A stretch of DNA of 64,000 bases from a bacterium (GCA_030426085.1 JAUHYW010000019.1:1-64000); one strand, 5' to 3'. Shown: positions 51,429 through 61,674, numbered from the stretch's first letter. Numbers and translations: made by a program. The notes: generated by a model not told the origin, from the sequence alone.

Positions 51429-54389
51429 ATGCGCCGCGCCGCCCGGCTGCTGGCCCTGCTGATCCCGCTCGCCCTCACCCCGCCCGCCGCGGCCGGGGCC
51501 CCCGACGCCGTGGCGCCCCCCGCGGGCCCCCCGGGCAGCGCGTCGGTCCGCCTGGTCTGGTTCGGCCGCACCGGCGGCGTCTCGGGGCAGGTCGGGCGCA
51601 ACCGGGCCCACCTGGCGCTCTACGATCGGGTCGGCGACGCGCTGGCCTCGATCGTGCCCCGCTTCGAGGGGCCCCGGGTCTTCGTCTGGCGCGATCGGGT
51701 GGCGTTCGCCCCCGGCGGCCTCGACATCGGGACGTTCCACCGCTTCTTGTCGGGCGGGCCGCACGATCGGGCGGTCGTCTTCGAGAGCATGCCCGCCGTC
51801 GAGAGCCCGTTCGAACTGCTGCTCGAGCTGCCCGGCCCCGACGGGGCCTCGCTGGCCGAGACGCCCGTCCTCGACATGTTCCTCGGCTCGAGCGCGGTGC
51901 TGCCCGGCCTGCGGGCCAGCCGGCTGCGCTGGGTGCGCTACACGGCCGTCGACGGGTCGGAGGTCGACCTGCTCGAGCCGGTCGACAGCCGGCCGATGCC
52001 CGCCCTGCCCGCCGATCCGGCGGTGTGGGAGATCCGGTGGGCGTTCCAGGCGACGGTGACCCCCACCGGCGGCGCCCCCCGCACGCTGTTCAACGTCGGG
52101 CGCCCGCTGCACGACGGCGCCCGGCGGCTGGCCCTGATCGAGCGGCTGCGGGCCGAGGCGCCCGAGCGCACGCTGGTCCTCGCCGCGGGGGATGACATCG
52201 AGACGTTCAGCTTCACCGCGGCGGGGGTGCCCGACAAGCAGCGGCCCAACACCTGGGAGGCCTTCCGCCGGATGAAGCTGACCGCGCTGGTGCCCGGCGG
52301 AGCCGAGGCGGCGTTCGGCCTCGATCGGCTCCAGCGGGACGCGCAGGCCCACGACGTGCGGGTGCTGGGGGCCAACGTGCAGGACGCGCCGTTCGCCGGT
52401 TGGCGGCTGGTCGAGGCGGGGCCGGTGCAGGTGCTGATCGTGGGGCTGGTCGACCCCGACATGCGCCCCGCCGAGCGGCGGCGGGGCTTCGGGGAGCGGG
52501 CCTTCGCCGACGAGGGGGCGGCGGTCGACCGGGCGGTGGCCGAGGCCCGCGAGCGGCTGGGGCGCCGGCCCGATCTGGTGGTGGCGGTGGGGCTGCTGAG
52601 CCCGAGCGCCCGGGCCCGGCTGATGCGCGACTCGGGCGAGCTCGATCTGCTGCTGGCCGACTTCACCGATCACGGGATCCACCGGGAGGCGATGACGACC
52701 GCCCTGGCCACCCCCGAGCAGCAGGCGGCCCGGGCCCGGGAGCGGCACCCGCTGTCGGTGGCCCCCGCCGGCTCGACCCGGCTGGGGCTGGCCGAGGTGC
52801 AGCTCGTCGCCGATCCCGACACCGGGCGGTGGCAGGTGGCGGCGGTCGAGAGCCAGGCGGTGCCGGTGCCCGGCGACCTGCCGGCCGATCGCGAGATGGC
52901 GGTGGCGGTGCAGGCGGTGCGCCAGGCGGTCTACGCCCCGGCCCAGGTGACGCTGCTGCCCGATCCGGGCCCGGCCATCGCCGACGATCCGGCGCTGTTC
53001 GCCCGGTTCCTGGCCAGCGATCGGGTCAAGCGCCTCAGCCGCGGCGGGCGGGCGGTGCCGGCCCGGGTGACGGCCGATCTGTGGCGCACGATGGTGGCCA
53101 ACGCGGTCGCCGAGCGGCTCGACGCCGAGGTGGTGCTGCTGCCGGCCATCCCCTTCCCCTGGAGCCTCGACGGCCCGATCACGACCCTCGAGGCGGTGGC
53201 CAACCTCAACGTGCCCGACCGGCTGCGGGCCACGAAGCTGACCGCCGCCGATCTGCGCGCCCTGGCCGGCACCCCGGCCTTCGCCCGGCTGGTCACCGCG
53301 GGCGTCACCACGACCCCGGACGGCCTGACCGTACGCGGGCGGCTGGTGGACGACCGCGAGGTGTACCGGGTGGCCTTCGCCGACGGGCTGGTGGCCGAGC
53401 CGGCCCTGGCCCCGATCCTGGGGCGCCCGTCGAGCGAGCGCTTCGTGAAGAGCGGCGGCGACCGGTCCCCGAGCGCCGCGGGCGAGCCGCTGGCCCTGCG
53501 CGATCTGGCGCTCGAGGCCCTCGCCGCCCGGGGCGCGGGCGGGCCGACGGCGCTGACGGCGTGGATGCACCCCACCGGGGCCGACAAGCGCGCCCGGTGG
53601 GTCCTCGACCTGCAACAGCTCGCCTTCGAGGGCAGCGTCTACGCCGCGGTGGGAGCCGGCGCGGGGGCCGACGACGGCTACGCCGAGGTGCGCGAGACCC
53701 GGGTGCGCACCGCCAGCCACCGGCTGGTCGCCGCCCGGGGCGACGTCTACCTCAACCGGGAGGGGGTCTCGGTGGACTGGGTGAACCGGCTGCACCTCGA
53801 GTTCGCCAAGGGCTTCTACGAGGACGCCGAAGACCAGGAGACCGCCGACGATCTGCGCCTGTCGACCGAGCTCCAGGTGCCACCGTGGACGCTGCCGGTC
53901 ATCGACGGGGTGCCCTTCGCCAACGTGGCGCTGGTCAGCGAGTTCACCCCCACCGAGGGCAACCCCCGCAAGAAGCAGATCGAGGGCGCGCTGGGCCTCT
54001 TGTGGAAGGGCGGCATCGTGACCCAGGCCCGGGGCGCGGCGCTGGTGGTGCACGACTTCTCGACCGACACCCCCGACCCCCAGCTCGGCGCGCTCGCCGC
54101 GCTGGGTCTGCGGGTCGAGCTGCCGTCGGCGGTGTGGAGCGCGGACGGCGAGGTGCGCTACTTCATCCCCGACATCGGCGCCGACGAGCCGAGCGAGCTG
54201 GGCCTCGTGGCCAAGCTGCGCACCGGCCTCGACGTGCCGCTGGTCGCCCGGCTGTCGCTGGGGGTCTACGTCGACCTCTACGCCTACCGGGGGCAGGTCC
54301 CCGCGACCCACGACCCCGGCGCGAGCATCATCTCGGGGCTGAGCCTCAAGTACGACCACCGGCTGAAGCTGGCCGGGCTGGCGTGGTGA
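51429..54389 (+). CDS. Degenerate 5'-nucleotidase-like protein fused to a C-terminal barrel
   Basis: 986 residues; start 51429 with GAGGAGG upstream and signal peptide [23 protein letters not shown]. The middle (about 260-640) follows the UshA/5'-nucleotidase outline: [39 protein letters not shown], then [17 protein letters not shown]. The GNHE metal block is missing (PGGAEAAFG instead), so catalysis is doubtful. The last 280 residues look like outer-membrane beta-strands ([21 protein letters not shown]) with a terminal Trp. Probably an outer-membrane protein. Role unknown. Confidence 0.65.
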   Translation: MRRAARLLALLIPLALTPPAAAGAPDAVAPPAGPPGSASVRLVWFGRTGGVSGQVGRNRAHLALYDRVGDALASIVPRFEGPRVFVWRDRVAFAPGGLDIGTFHRFLSGGPHDRAVVFESMPAVESPFELLLELPGPDGASLAETPVLDMFLGSSAVLPGLRASRLRWVRYTAVDGSEVDLLEPVDSRPMPALPADPAVWEIRWAFQATVTPTGGAPRTLFNVGRPLHDGARRLALIERLRAEAPERTLVLAAGDDIETFSFTAAGVPDKQRPNTWEAFRRMKLTALVPGGAEAAFGLDRLQRDAQAHDVRVLGANVQDAPFAGWRLVEAGPVQVLIVGLVDPDMRPAERRRGFGERAFADEGAAVDRAVAEARERLGRRPDLVVAVGLLSPSARARLMRDSGELDLLLADFTDHGIHREAMTTALATPEQQAARARERHPLSVAPAGSTRLGLAEVQLVADPDTGRWQVAAVESQAVPVPGDLPADREMAVAVQAVRQAVYAPAQVTLLPDPGPAIADDPALFARFLASDRVKRLSRGGRAVPARVTADLWRTMVANAVAERLDAEVVLLPAIPFPWSLDGPITTLEAVANLNVPDRLRATKLTAADLRALAGTPAFARLVTAGVTTTPDGLTVRGRLVDDREVYRVAFADGLVAEPALAPILGRPSSERFVKSGGDRSPSAAGEPLALRDLALEALAARGAGGPTALTAWMHPTGADKRARWVLDLQQLAFEGSVYAAVGAGAGADDGYAEVRETRVRTASHRLVAARGDVYLNREGVSVDWVNRLHLEFAKGFYEDAEDQETADDLRLSTELQVPPWTLPVIDGVPFANVALVSEFTPTEGNPRKKQIEGALGLLWKGGIVTQARGAALVVHDFSTDTPDPQLGALAALGLRVELPSAVWSADGEVRYFIPDIGADEPSELGLVAKLRTGLDVPLVARLSLGVYVDLYAYRGQVPATHDPGASIISGLSLKYDHRLKLAGLAW

Positions 54390-54414
54390 GCCCGACCGGC
54401 AGAGGAGCGACCGC

Positions 54415-55173
54415 ATGAAGAGCATGGACCGCTGGAGGGGCCGGGTGGCGCTGGTGACCGGGGCCTCGGCCGGCATCGGCCGGGCGGTGGCGCAGCGGCT
54501 CGCCGAGGCGGGCATGAAGGTCGCGCTGACCGCCCGCCGCCAGGAGCGCCTCGACGCGCTGGCCGCCGCCATCGGCGAGGCCGGCGGCGAGGCGCTGGCC
54601 CTGCCGGCCGACGCCCGGGACGAGGCGGCGCTGATCGAGGTCTTCGAGCGGGTGCGGGCCGCCTGGGGCGGGGTCGACGTGATGGTCAACAACGCCGGCC
54701 TGGGCCGCGACGCGCCGCTGTGCGACGGCGACACCGCCGGCTGGCGGGAGATGCTCGACGTCAACGTGCTCGCGCTGGCCATCTGCACCCGGGAGGCCGT
54801 CTCCGACATGCGCCGCCGGGGGGACGCGGGCCAGATCATCCACATCTCGTCGATGTCCGGGCACCGGGTGCCGCCCGGCGGTGGGGGTTTCTACGCGGCC
54901 ACCAAGCACGCCGTCCGGGCGCTGACCGAGGGGCTGCGCCAGGAGCTGCGCGCGGCGGACAGCGCCATCCGGGTGTGCGCGATCAGCCCGGGCTCGGTCG
55001 AGACCGAGTTCGCCGAGGTGATGCGGGGCCCGGCGGCCGCCGCCGAGGCCTACGGCCGCTTCCCGTGCCTGCAACCGCACGATGTGGCCGACGCGGTGCT
55101 GTTCGCGCTCGGCCGCCCGCCGCACGCCCAGATCCACGACATCCTGCTGCGGCCGACCCGCCAGCCGAGCTGA
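54415..55173 (+). CDS. SDR family oxidoreductase
   Basis: 252 residues of the classical short-chain dehydrogenase fold. The NADP-binding TGASAGIG is at 15-22, NNAGLG near 88, the catalytic Ser in HISSMSG and the YxxxK pair in FYAATKHA. The C-terminal [10 protein letters not shown] is usual. The pattern resembles YdfG/serine-dehydrogenase-like members, but the substrate cannot be told. It starts 25 bases after the barrel gene. Confidence 0.92.
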   Translation: MKSMDRWRGRVALVTGASAGIGRAVAQRLAEAGMKVALTARRQERLDALAAAIGEAGGEALALPADARDEAALIEVFERVRAAWGGVDVMVNNAGLGRDAPLCDGDTAGWREMLDVNVLALAICTREAVSDMRRRGDAGQIIHISSMSGHRVPPGGGGFYAATKHAVRALTEGLRQELRAADSAIRVCAISPGSVETEFAEVMRGPAAAAEAYGRFPCLQPHDVADAVLFALGRPPHAQIHDILLRPTRQPS

Positions 55174-55290
55174 TGGGCGTCGCGCGCGAGGTTCGATGTA
55201 TCCCCGGTTCCCGGTCCCGCGTTCGAGAGACCGCGTGACACGTCTTCGGGAACGATCCACACTGAGGCCTCCGACGTCACGGGAGCGATG

Positions 55291-56502
55291 ATGGGCGAAT
55301 TTCTCCTCGATCTCTTCGATACCGGCGACTTCCCCGCCCGCTGGTACTGCGGAGAGTGGAGCCCGGGGCACGGGTGGCTGCACATCGTGTCCGACATCGC
55401 CATCTTCGGGGCCTACGCCGCCATCCCCATCACCATCGCGCTCTTCGTGCTGCGGCGGGACGATGTGCCCTTCCCCCGCATCTTCTGGCTCTTCGCCGCC
55501 TTCATCTTCTCCTGCGGTTCGGTGCACCTCGTCGAGGCGCTCATCTTCTGGCACCCGGTGTATCGGGTGTCGGGCGTGATGAAGCTGGGCACCGCCGTGG
55601 TGAGCTGGGCCACCGTCGTCGCGCTGGTGCGGGCGATGCCGATGGCGATGTCCCTGCCCGGCCTCAAGAAGATGAATGACGCGCTCGAGGAGGCCAACAG
55701 CCGGCTGCAGGACGAGATCATCGAGCGAGCGGCGGTCGAGGCCCAGCTCCGGGACAACCACGCCGAGCTCGAGGCGGCCCTCGAGGCGCTCAAGCACAAG
55801 AACAAGGAGCTGGCCGACTTCACCTACATGGCCAGCCACGACTTGCAGGAGCCGCTGCGCAAGCTGATGTCGTTCAGCGAGCTGCTGCGGGAGGACGCCG
55901 GCGACGCGCTGCCCGAAGATGCCGTCGAGGATCTGGACTTCATCACCGACGCCGCCGAGCGCATGCGCACCCTGGTGCAGTCGCTGCTACGGCTGTCCCG
56001 GGTGGGCCGGGCCCAGCTCGAGCTGACCGAGGTCCCGGTCGCCGACTGCGTGCACGAGGCGGTGGGCATCCTCTCGACCCGCATCGAGGACGCCGACGCC
56101 GAGGTGAGCGTGCCCGACACGCTGCCCACGCTGACCGCCGACAGGGCGCTGCTGGTGCAGCTCTTCCAGAACCTGATCGGCAACGGCATCAAGTTCGTCT
56201 CGCCCGGCGAGCGCCCCCGGGTCGAGATCACCGCCGAGGAGGTCGAGGACGGCTGGCTGATCGGGGTGCGGGACCACGGCATCGGCATCGACCCCGAGCA
56301 GATCGATCAGATCTTCACCCCCTTCCGCCGGCTGCACACCCGCTCGGAGTACGCCGGCTCGGGCATCGGGCTGGCCATCTGCAAGAAGGTCGTCGAGCGC
56401 CACGGCGGCGTCCTGCGGGTCGAGTCGTCCCCCGGCGAGGGCTCGCACTTCCTGTTCCTGCTCGGCGTCGTCGAGCCGGCGCCCCCCAGCGGGACCGACT
56501 GA
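55291..56502 (+). CDS. Hybrid membrane histidine kinase with ethylene-receptor-like sensor
   Basis: 403 residues from ATG 55291 (GGGAG five bases upstream; an ATG at 55288 is the alternative). Three membrane helices at about 30-117 match the plant ETR1 ethylene-binding domain as I remember it. Asp35, Tyr42, Ile45, Pro46, Cys75 and His79 keep exactly the ETR1 spacing of D25, Y32, I35, P36, C65 and H69. In ETR1, Cys65 and His69 hold the copper ion. A conserved Lys precedes TAVVS. A coiled-coil leads to HisKA (FTYMASHDLQEPLRKLMSF, His183) and HATPase with N, G1 (DHGIGID) and G2 (GSGIGLAI) boxes. No receiver or GAF is present. Two receiver genes follow. Confidence 0.9.
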   Translation: MGEFLLDLFDTGDFPARWYCGEWSPGHGWLHIVSDIAIFGAYAAIPITIALFVLRRDDVPFPRIFWLFAAFIFSCGSVHLVEALIFWHPVYRVSGVMKLGTAVVSWATVVALVRAMPMAMSLPGLKKMNDALEEANSRLQDEIIERAAVEAQLRDNHAELEAALEALKHKNKELADFTYMASHDLQEPLRKLMSFSELLREDAGDALPEDAVEDLDFITDAAERMRTLVQSLLRLSRVGRAQLELTEVPVADCVHEAVGILSTRIEDADAEVSVPDTLPTLTADRALLVQLFQNLIGNGIKFVSPGERPRVEITAEEVEDGWLIGVRDHGIGIDPEQIDQIFTPFRRLHTRSEYAGSGIGLAICKKVVERHGGVLRVESSPGEGSHFLFLLGVVEPAPPSGTD

Positions 56503-56641
56503 TCCACGGGTCGGACGGCGCGCCCCGGGTGTCACCACCCCGGCTCGACGTAGGGCCCGGCAAGAAACACCTCGGCCAGGCGAGCACGGTCAGGTTCAGT
56601 GGCTGGTTGCTGTATCACCCGTCCGGACCTAGACTGCCCGG

Positions 56642-57085
56642 GTGAGCATGCCTACGATCCTGATCGCCGACGACGACCCTGCCGATCGCCACCTGCTCCG
56701 CCTCGCCTTCGACCGCATCGGCTGCCGGGCCCGCATCGAAGAAGCGGCCGACGGCCGGGAGCTCGCCCAGCGCCTGAGAGCCGCCGATCCGCCCGATCTG
56801 GTGCTGCTCGACCTCAACATGCCGTTCATGTCCGACGAGGTCCGCGCGCTGCTGCACCGGCCCGGCGGATCGGGCCCGGTGGTGCTGATCCTGTCCGGCT
56901 CTTCGGCGGAGTCCGACGTGCGCCGCAGCCTCGCTCAGGGCGCCCGGGCCTACATGCACAAGCCGGACGGGCTGCGGGGCTTCGAAGCCCTCGCCTCGGC
57001 CATCGACGCCTTCTGGCTGCGGGTCGCCCGACTGCCCCCGGTCTTCGCCCCCGACACCGATCAGAGCGAGGGATCGCATGGATGA
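56642..57085 (+). CDS. Single-domain response regulator (Rcp1-like)
   Basis: 147 residues (GTG 56642; ATG 56648 possible). Receiver domain only: acidic pocket ADDDPADRHLLRLAF, phosphoacceptor Asp in VLLDLNMPFMSD, Ser in ILSGSSAES and Lys in MHKPDGLRGF. The long DLNMP form and position fit Rcp1-type receivers that pair with phytochrome-like HisKA kinases. It lies 140 bases after the kinase gene and overlaps the GGDEF gene by 8 bases, so it is the likely first phosphate acceptor. Confidence 0.92.
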   Translation: MSMPTILIADDDPADRHLLRLAFDRIGCRARIEEAADGRELAQRLRAADPPDLVLLDLNMPFMSDEVRALLHRPGGSGPVVLILSGSSAESDVRRSLAQGARAYMHKPDGLRGFEALASAIDAFWLRVARLPPVFAPDTDQSEGSHG

Positions 57086-58043
57086 TCTCAACCTGGTGCT
57101 GCTCGTCGAGGACGACCCGCAGGACGTCATCATCGTGCGCCGCTTCCTCAATCGGGCCCGCCGACGCCGCTTCTCGGTCAGCCACGTCTCCCGACTCGAG
57201 GATCTGCCCGACGCCTTGCAGGTGAGCGTGCCCGACGTGCTGCTCGTCGACCTCACCCTGCCCGACGCCAGCGGCCTCGAGATGGTGCAGGCGGCGGCCC
57301 GCTTCGCGCCCGACACGCCGCTCATCGTGCTGACCGGCGTCGAGGACGAGGGGCTCGGGCTGCAAGCGATGCAGTACGGGGCGCAGGATTATCTGGTGAA
57401 GGGCGAGTGCGACGCCCGCGAGCTGGAGCGGGCCATCGTCTACGCCATCGAGCGCAAGCGGCTCATCCGCCAGATCGAGCACGCGGCGATGTACGACGCG
57501 CTCACCGGCCTGCCCAACCGCAGCCTGCTGCTCGACCGGCTGCGCCAGGCGGTGGCCCGCAGCGTGCGTGATGGGACCCGGGTCCACGTCGTGTGGTTCG
57601 ACATCGACGGCTTCAAGACGGTCAACAGCGAGCTGGGGCACGCGGCGGGCGACGTGCTGCTGTCGCAGTTCGGACAGCGGCTGCAAGAGCGCATCGACCC
57701 GTCCGACACGGTGGCCCGCATCGGGGGCGACGAGTTCGTGTGCGTGCTCGAGGGCGACGGTGACGCCCGGACCCGGACGCCCATGTTGCAGGTGCTCATC
57801 CAGCGGGCCTGCGAGCCCTATCGCCTGTTCACCCCCGCCCACCCCAGCGGCCGCACGGTCGAGCTGGCGATCTCGGCCGGGGTCTCGGTCTTCCCCGACG
57901 ACGCCGCCAACGCCGACGCCCTGCTCGTCACCGCCGATCAGGCCATGTTCGCCGCCAAGCAGGACGGCGGAGCCCGGCTCACCTGGTTCGCCGAGGTCGA
58001 CACCGCCCGCCTGCCGCCCGACACCGCCGACTGGCGCCGCTGA
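57078..58043 (+). CDS. Response regulator with GGDEF diguanylate cyclase
   Basis: 321 residues. The receiver domain (residues 7-125) has EDDPQD, the phosphoacceptor Asp in LLVDLTLPDASG and Lys in YLVKGE. The GGDEF domain has ALTGLPNRSLLLDRL, DIDGFKTVNSELGH and an intact catalytic RIGGDEF near residue 218. The inhibitory I-site RxxD is replaced by DPSD, so product inhibition is probably lost. It would make c-di-GMP upon phosphorylation. The PilZ protein at 4.2-4.6 kb is a possible effector. Confidence 0.93.
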   Translation: MDDLNLVLLVEDDPQDVIIVRRFLNRARRRRFSVSHVSRLEDLPDALQVSVPDVLLVDLTLPDASGLEMVQAAARFAPDTPLIVLTGVEDEGLGLQAMQYGAQDYLVKGECDARELERAIVYAIERKRLIRQIEHAAMYDALTGLPNRSLLLDRLRQAVARSVRDGTRVHVVWFDIDGFKTVNSELGHAAGDVLLSQFGQRLQERIDPSDTVARIGGDEFVCVLEGDGDARTRTPMLQVLIQRACEPYRLFTPAHPSGRTVELAISAGVSVFPDDAANADALLVTADQAMFAAKQDGGARLTWFAEVDTARLPPDTADWRR

Positions 58044-58062
58044 GCCCGCCCGGCCACACCTC

Positions 58063-58794
58063 TCAGCGCCCGTGCAGCCACGGGTCGAGCCAGCCCACCC
58101 CCGCCCCGAGCGCCGCCCCTGCGATCACGTCGGTCGGGAAGTGGTTGGCCGCGCTCACCTGCGCCGCCCCCGCCGCCAGCGCCAGGGCCGGCCCCACCGT
58201 CCACAGGACCCACCGCCAGCCGCTGCGCGGATGCCGCCGCGAGAAGAGGTACGCCGCGCTGACGGCCGCCGCCATCGGCACGGCGGTGTGGCCCGAGGGA
58301 AACGAGGCGTAGTTGATCCCGTCGCCGTTCTGCCCGGGGTGCTCCGCCGGGCCATACATGTAGGGGTAGGGCCGCCCCACCAGCGCCTTGAGCCCGGCGG
58401 TGAGCAGCCCGGCGACCGCCGCCGATTGCAGCACGATCAGGCCATCCCCCACCCGGGCCTCGGCCGGGCCGTCGAGGGCCACCGCGGCCAGCGAGAGGCC
58501 CACCCCCGCCGCCAGCAGCCCGTCGGCCAGCGGCTCGCCCCAGCTCAGGCGCTGCTCGACGGCGAAGCGGTCGAAGCCGTTGACCGCGTCCCGGGTGCAG
58601 GGGCAGTCGGTGTCGACCAGCGAGGGCCCGGCGAGGTGCAGCCCGACCCAGCCCGCGCCGGCGCCCACCGTGACGGCGGCGTCCAGCCAGCGGGTGTCCG
58701 GCGAAGGCTCCGGTGAGGCCGGCGCGGGCGCGCCCCCGGCCGCCAGGGGCCACCCGAGCGCGAGCGCGAGCAGCGCAGGGGCCGCCCGGCGCAA
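58063..58794 (-). CDS. PAP2 superfamily membrane phosphatase
   Basis: 243 residues from TTG 58794, directly after the stop of the MopE-like gene. Signal or first helix at the N-terminus and about five more helices. PAP2 motifs: KALVGRPYPY (motif 1), FPSGHTA (motif 2) and NHFPTDVIAG (motif 3). The motif 3 arginine, normally six residues before the His, is Gln (AQVSAANH), which may reduce activity or be compensated. Candidate roles are undecaprenyl-diphosphate or lipid phosphatase. Confidence 0.85.
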   Translation of the reverse strand: MRRAAPALLALALGWPLAAGGAPAPASPEPSPDTRWLDAAVTVGAGAGWVGLHLAGPSLVDTDCPCTRDAVNGFDRFAVEQRLSWGEPLADGLLAAGVGLSLAAVALDGPAEARVGDGLIVLQSAAVAGLLTAGLKALVGRPYPYMYGPAEHPGQNGDGINYASFPSGHTAVPMAAAVSAAYLFSRRHPRSGWRWVLWTVGPALALAAGAAQVSAANHFPTDVIAGAALGAGVGWLDPWLHGR

Positions 58795-61674
58795 TCAGAA
58801 GCCGCGCGTATTCGACGAGATGTGGGTCATGCCGCCATACACCGAGCGGAAGTCGGCCCCGTCGAAGTCGAAGTCGCCCAGCCGGCCCAGCCCGTAGCAC
58901 GAGATGCGCATCTCGACCCGGTCGTCCACCGGCGTATCGCGCACGTCGATGAAGCCTGCGTCCCCCCCGCGGGGCCAGTCGCCCGGCACCCGGGGCAGGG
59001 TCAGCGTGCCCGGATCACCCGCCACCCACGCGCTCCACACCGGCAGCTCGTAGGTCTCGACCCGGTTGGCGTTGGTGCACTCGCCGGGGTCATAGAGCGT
59101 GCGCATCGAGCGGATGACGTCGACCCGGCACAGATCCACCGCCGGGCTGTCGGCCGTCTCGACCTGCTCCCAGGTGAACGTGAACTGATCGCGGGTCATC
59201 GCGGTGGTGCCGAAGAAGCCGGCGAACGGCGCCCGCCCCCCGTCGGCGGCGAGGCTCTCCCGGTCGAGCACCGCGGTCACCGCGTTGGCCTTGCCGTCCG
59301 GGGTGCGCTCGGCGTCGAGGTACAGCCCCAGGGCGATCGCCATGTAGTCGATGCCCTGGAAGAGCCCCGCCGCGGCCACGGTCGTCAGATCGAGCGCGAC
59401 CCCCTCGGCCCGCACCTCGTCCACCTGCTCCGGCGACGCGCTGGCCAGGCCCATCGGGAACAGCCGCCCCGCGCCGTCGGCCCCGTCCCAGTCGCCCACC
59501 GCGAAGCACAGCACCCCGGCGTCGGCCGGCAACCCGTCGACGTCGCACCCCGCGTTGGGCACCAGCGCGTTGGCCAGGGGCAGGTTCACCCCGGCCCGAT
59601 CACCGTCGACGGCGAAGTCGGCCAGCACCCCGATCTCCTGCGGATCGAGGAGCTGGATCAGCGTCGCCAGATCGGCCCCCGCCAGCAGCGCGTCGGTGAT
59701 GGCCTGGACCGCCACCTTGCCCGCCAGCGACATGAGCTGATCGCCGGCCGGATCGACCGGGTAGCGGTACAGCGAGAACCGGTGCTCGTCGACAGTCACC
59801 GGGAAGTTGAAGAGCTGCTCCGGCTGCTGGGGCACGTAGAGGTTGCCCGGCACCAGCGACGGCGGGATGAGATCCCCCACGAAGTTCATGTCGGTGGACG
59901 GATCCCAGCAGTCGAAGCGGGACAGCAGCCGCGACAGCACCAACGTCGACAAGAAGGGCAGGTCGAACGACGGCAGCACCAGCGCGAAGTCGGCCTCATT
60001 GTCCCGGGCCAGATCGTCGAACTCGGTCACCTGCCCCTGCAACAGGGCCACCGGCGCCGGCGGCGGGTCGGACGCCCGCAGCGGGATGCTCAGCGCGCTG
60101 GCGTCGACCCCGATCAGCGTCACGTTCTCATAGCCTTCGGCCCCCGCGGTGACCGTCTGCGGCCCCTCGAGGCCGCCGCTCAGGTCGAGGGCGAGCGCGT
60201 CGCCCGCCGCGTCGGTGCGCAGCACGTTGGACCCGTCGCCGTCCTCGCCCCGCACGAAGGCCGCGACGTCCGTCTGCCAGTTGGCCGACGGCCGCCCGCC
60301 GAGCATCACCCACGCCCCCTCGATGGGCAGCCCGGTGTCCCCGTCGAAGACCCGCACCTGCACGTTGTCGTCCACCGGGCGGCACCCGCCGGTCACCAGC
60401 GCCTCGGCGCCGCCCAACCCGGGCGCCACCGTCAGGGTCGGCCGGGCGTTCAGCGAGATCCGCGAGCCGTCGCCGCAGCCCACGCTGATGTCGAACGCCA
60501 CCTCGCCGGCCTCGTCGGGCGCGGTCACCGGCCGGTAGTAGAGCGTGCCCGCGCTGCCCAGGGGCCCCATCGGCGCCGGCCCCTCGATGAGCACGTCGGC
60601 CGCCGGGATCAAGCCGCCGTCCACATCGCGGATGGTCGCGCTCACGATCGCCGTCGCCCCGCTGCCGGCGGTGACGCACGCCACGCTCAGCTCGACCGGC
60701 GCCCCCGCATCCAGGGCGGGGCACGTCGGGTTGTCGCAGCCCTCGTCGGCGCTGCCGTCGCAGTCGTCGTCCACCCCGTCCCCGCACACCTCGGCCCGGG
60801 GCAGCACCTGCCCCTGACACGCGCCGAAGGCACCCGCCGCGCACACCCGCTCGCCCGCCCGGCAGCCGGCGACGCCCTCGGTGCCATCCGGCCCGGCATA
60901 GCACGGCTCGCGCAGCCCGTCGGTGACCTCGTCGCAGTCGTTGTCCAGCCCGTCGCACACCTCGGCGTTGCCCGGGAAGACCTCCGGGTTGCCGTCGTCG
61001 CAGTCCCCCGCGTCGACCGTCACCCCGTCGCCGTCCTCGTCACAGCCCTCGTCCACCGCCCCGTCGCAGTCCTCGTCCAGCGCGCCGTCGCACGCCTCGA
61101 CCCCCGGCAGCACCTGCCCCACGCAGGCCCCGAACTCACCCGCGGCGCACACCGCGGTGCCCGCCCGGCAGATCCCGGTGCCCAGGGTCGGCTCGGGCCC
61201 CTCGTAGCACTGCTGGGCCAGCCCCTCGTCGACCACGTCGTCGCAGTCGGCGTCGACCCCGTCGCACACCTCGGCGTTGCCCGGGAAGCGGCCGGGATCG
61301 TCGTCGTCGCAGTCGCCCTGCTCGATGGTGAAGTCGTCGTCGTCGCAGTCCGAGACGCAGGGCATCATGTCCGGCTCGGGCTCGGCCATGTCCGGCTCGG
61401 GCTCGGCCATGTCCGGCTCGGGCTCGGCGGCGTCGGGCGCGGCCATGTCCGGGTCGGGCTCGGCGGCGTCGGGCTCGGGCTCCGCCGCGTCGGGCTCGGG
61501 CTCGGCCGCGTCGAGCTCGCCCCCGTCGGCGTTGCCCTCGAAGGCGTCGTCGTCGTCCGGCCCCTCGTCGGCCGGCGCGGTCGAGTCCGCCTGCGGCGGC
61601 GCCGACGGCTTCGGATCGTCACAGCCGATGAGAACGAGGGCCACTCCGAGCCCCCACAACGCGCGTCGCCGCAT
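58795..61674 (-). CDS. Large lipoprotein with MopE-type metal-binding repeats
   Basis: 959 residues; signal peptide and lipobox VLIGC, with GGGAGAGGAAT before ATG 61674. A run of PEPD, AAEPEPD and MAEPEPD units (residues about 50-105) is followed by three Cys/Asp modules such as GDCDDDDPGRFPGNAEVCDGVDADCDD. These match the PF11617 MopE-type putative metal-binding motif. Beyond about residue 330 there are Ig-like beta regions and a 500-residue C-terminal part with no match I recognise. Probably surface-exposed and metal-binding (calcium or copper). The downstream PAP2 gene begins at its stop. Confidence 0.78.
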   Translation of the reverse strand: MRRRALWGLGVALVLIGCDDPKPSAPPQADSTAPADEGPDDDDAFEGNADGGELDAAEPEPDAAEPEPDAAEPDPDMAAPDAAEPEPDMAEPEPDMAEPEPDMMPCVSDCDDDDFTIEQGDCDDDDPGRFPGNAEVCDGVDADCDDVVDEGLAQQCYEGPEPTLGTGICRAGTAVCAAGEFGACVGQVLPGVEACDGALDEDCDGAVDEGCDEDGDGVTVDAGDCDDGNPEVFPGNAEVCDGLDNDCDEVTDGLREPCYAGPDGTEGVAGCRAGERVCAAGAFGACQGQVLPRAEVCGDGVDDDCDGSADEGCDNPTCPALDAGAPVELSVACVTAGSGATAIVSATIRDVDGGLIPAADVLIEGPAPMGPLGSAGTLYYRPVTAPDEAGEVAFDISVGCGDGSRISLNARPTLTVAPGLGGAEALVTGGCRPVDDNVQVRVFDGDTGLPIEGAWVMLGGRPSANWQTDVAAFVRGEDGDGSNVLRTDAAGDALALDLSGGLEGPQTVTAGAEGYENVTLIGVDASALSIPLRASDPPPAPVALLQGQVTEFDDLARDNEADFALVLPSFDLPFLSTLVLSRLLSRFDCWDPSTDMNFVGDLIPPSLVPGNLYVPQQPEQLFNFPVTVDEHRFSLYRYPVDPAGDQLMSLAGKVAVQAITDALLAGADLATLIQLLDPQEIGVLADFAVDGDRAGVNLPLANALVPNAGCDVDGLPADAGVLCFAVGDWDGADGAGRLFPMGLASASPEQVDEVRAEGVALDLTTVAAAGLFQGIDYMAIALGLYLDAERTPDGKANAVTAVLDRESLAADGGRAPFAGFFGTTAMTRDQFTFTWEQVETADSPAVDLCRVDVIRSMRTLYDPGECTNANRVETYELPVWSAWVAGDPGTLTLPRVPGDWPRGGDAGFIDVRDTPVDDRVEMRISCYGLGRLGDFDFDGADFRSVYGGMTHISSNTRGF

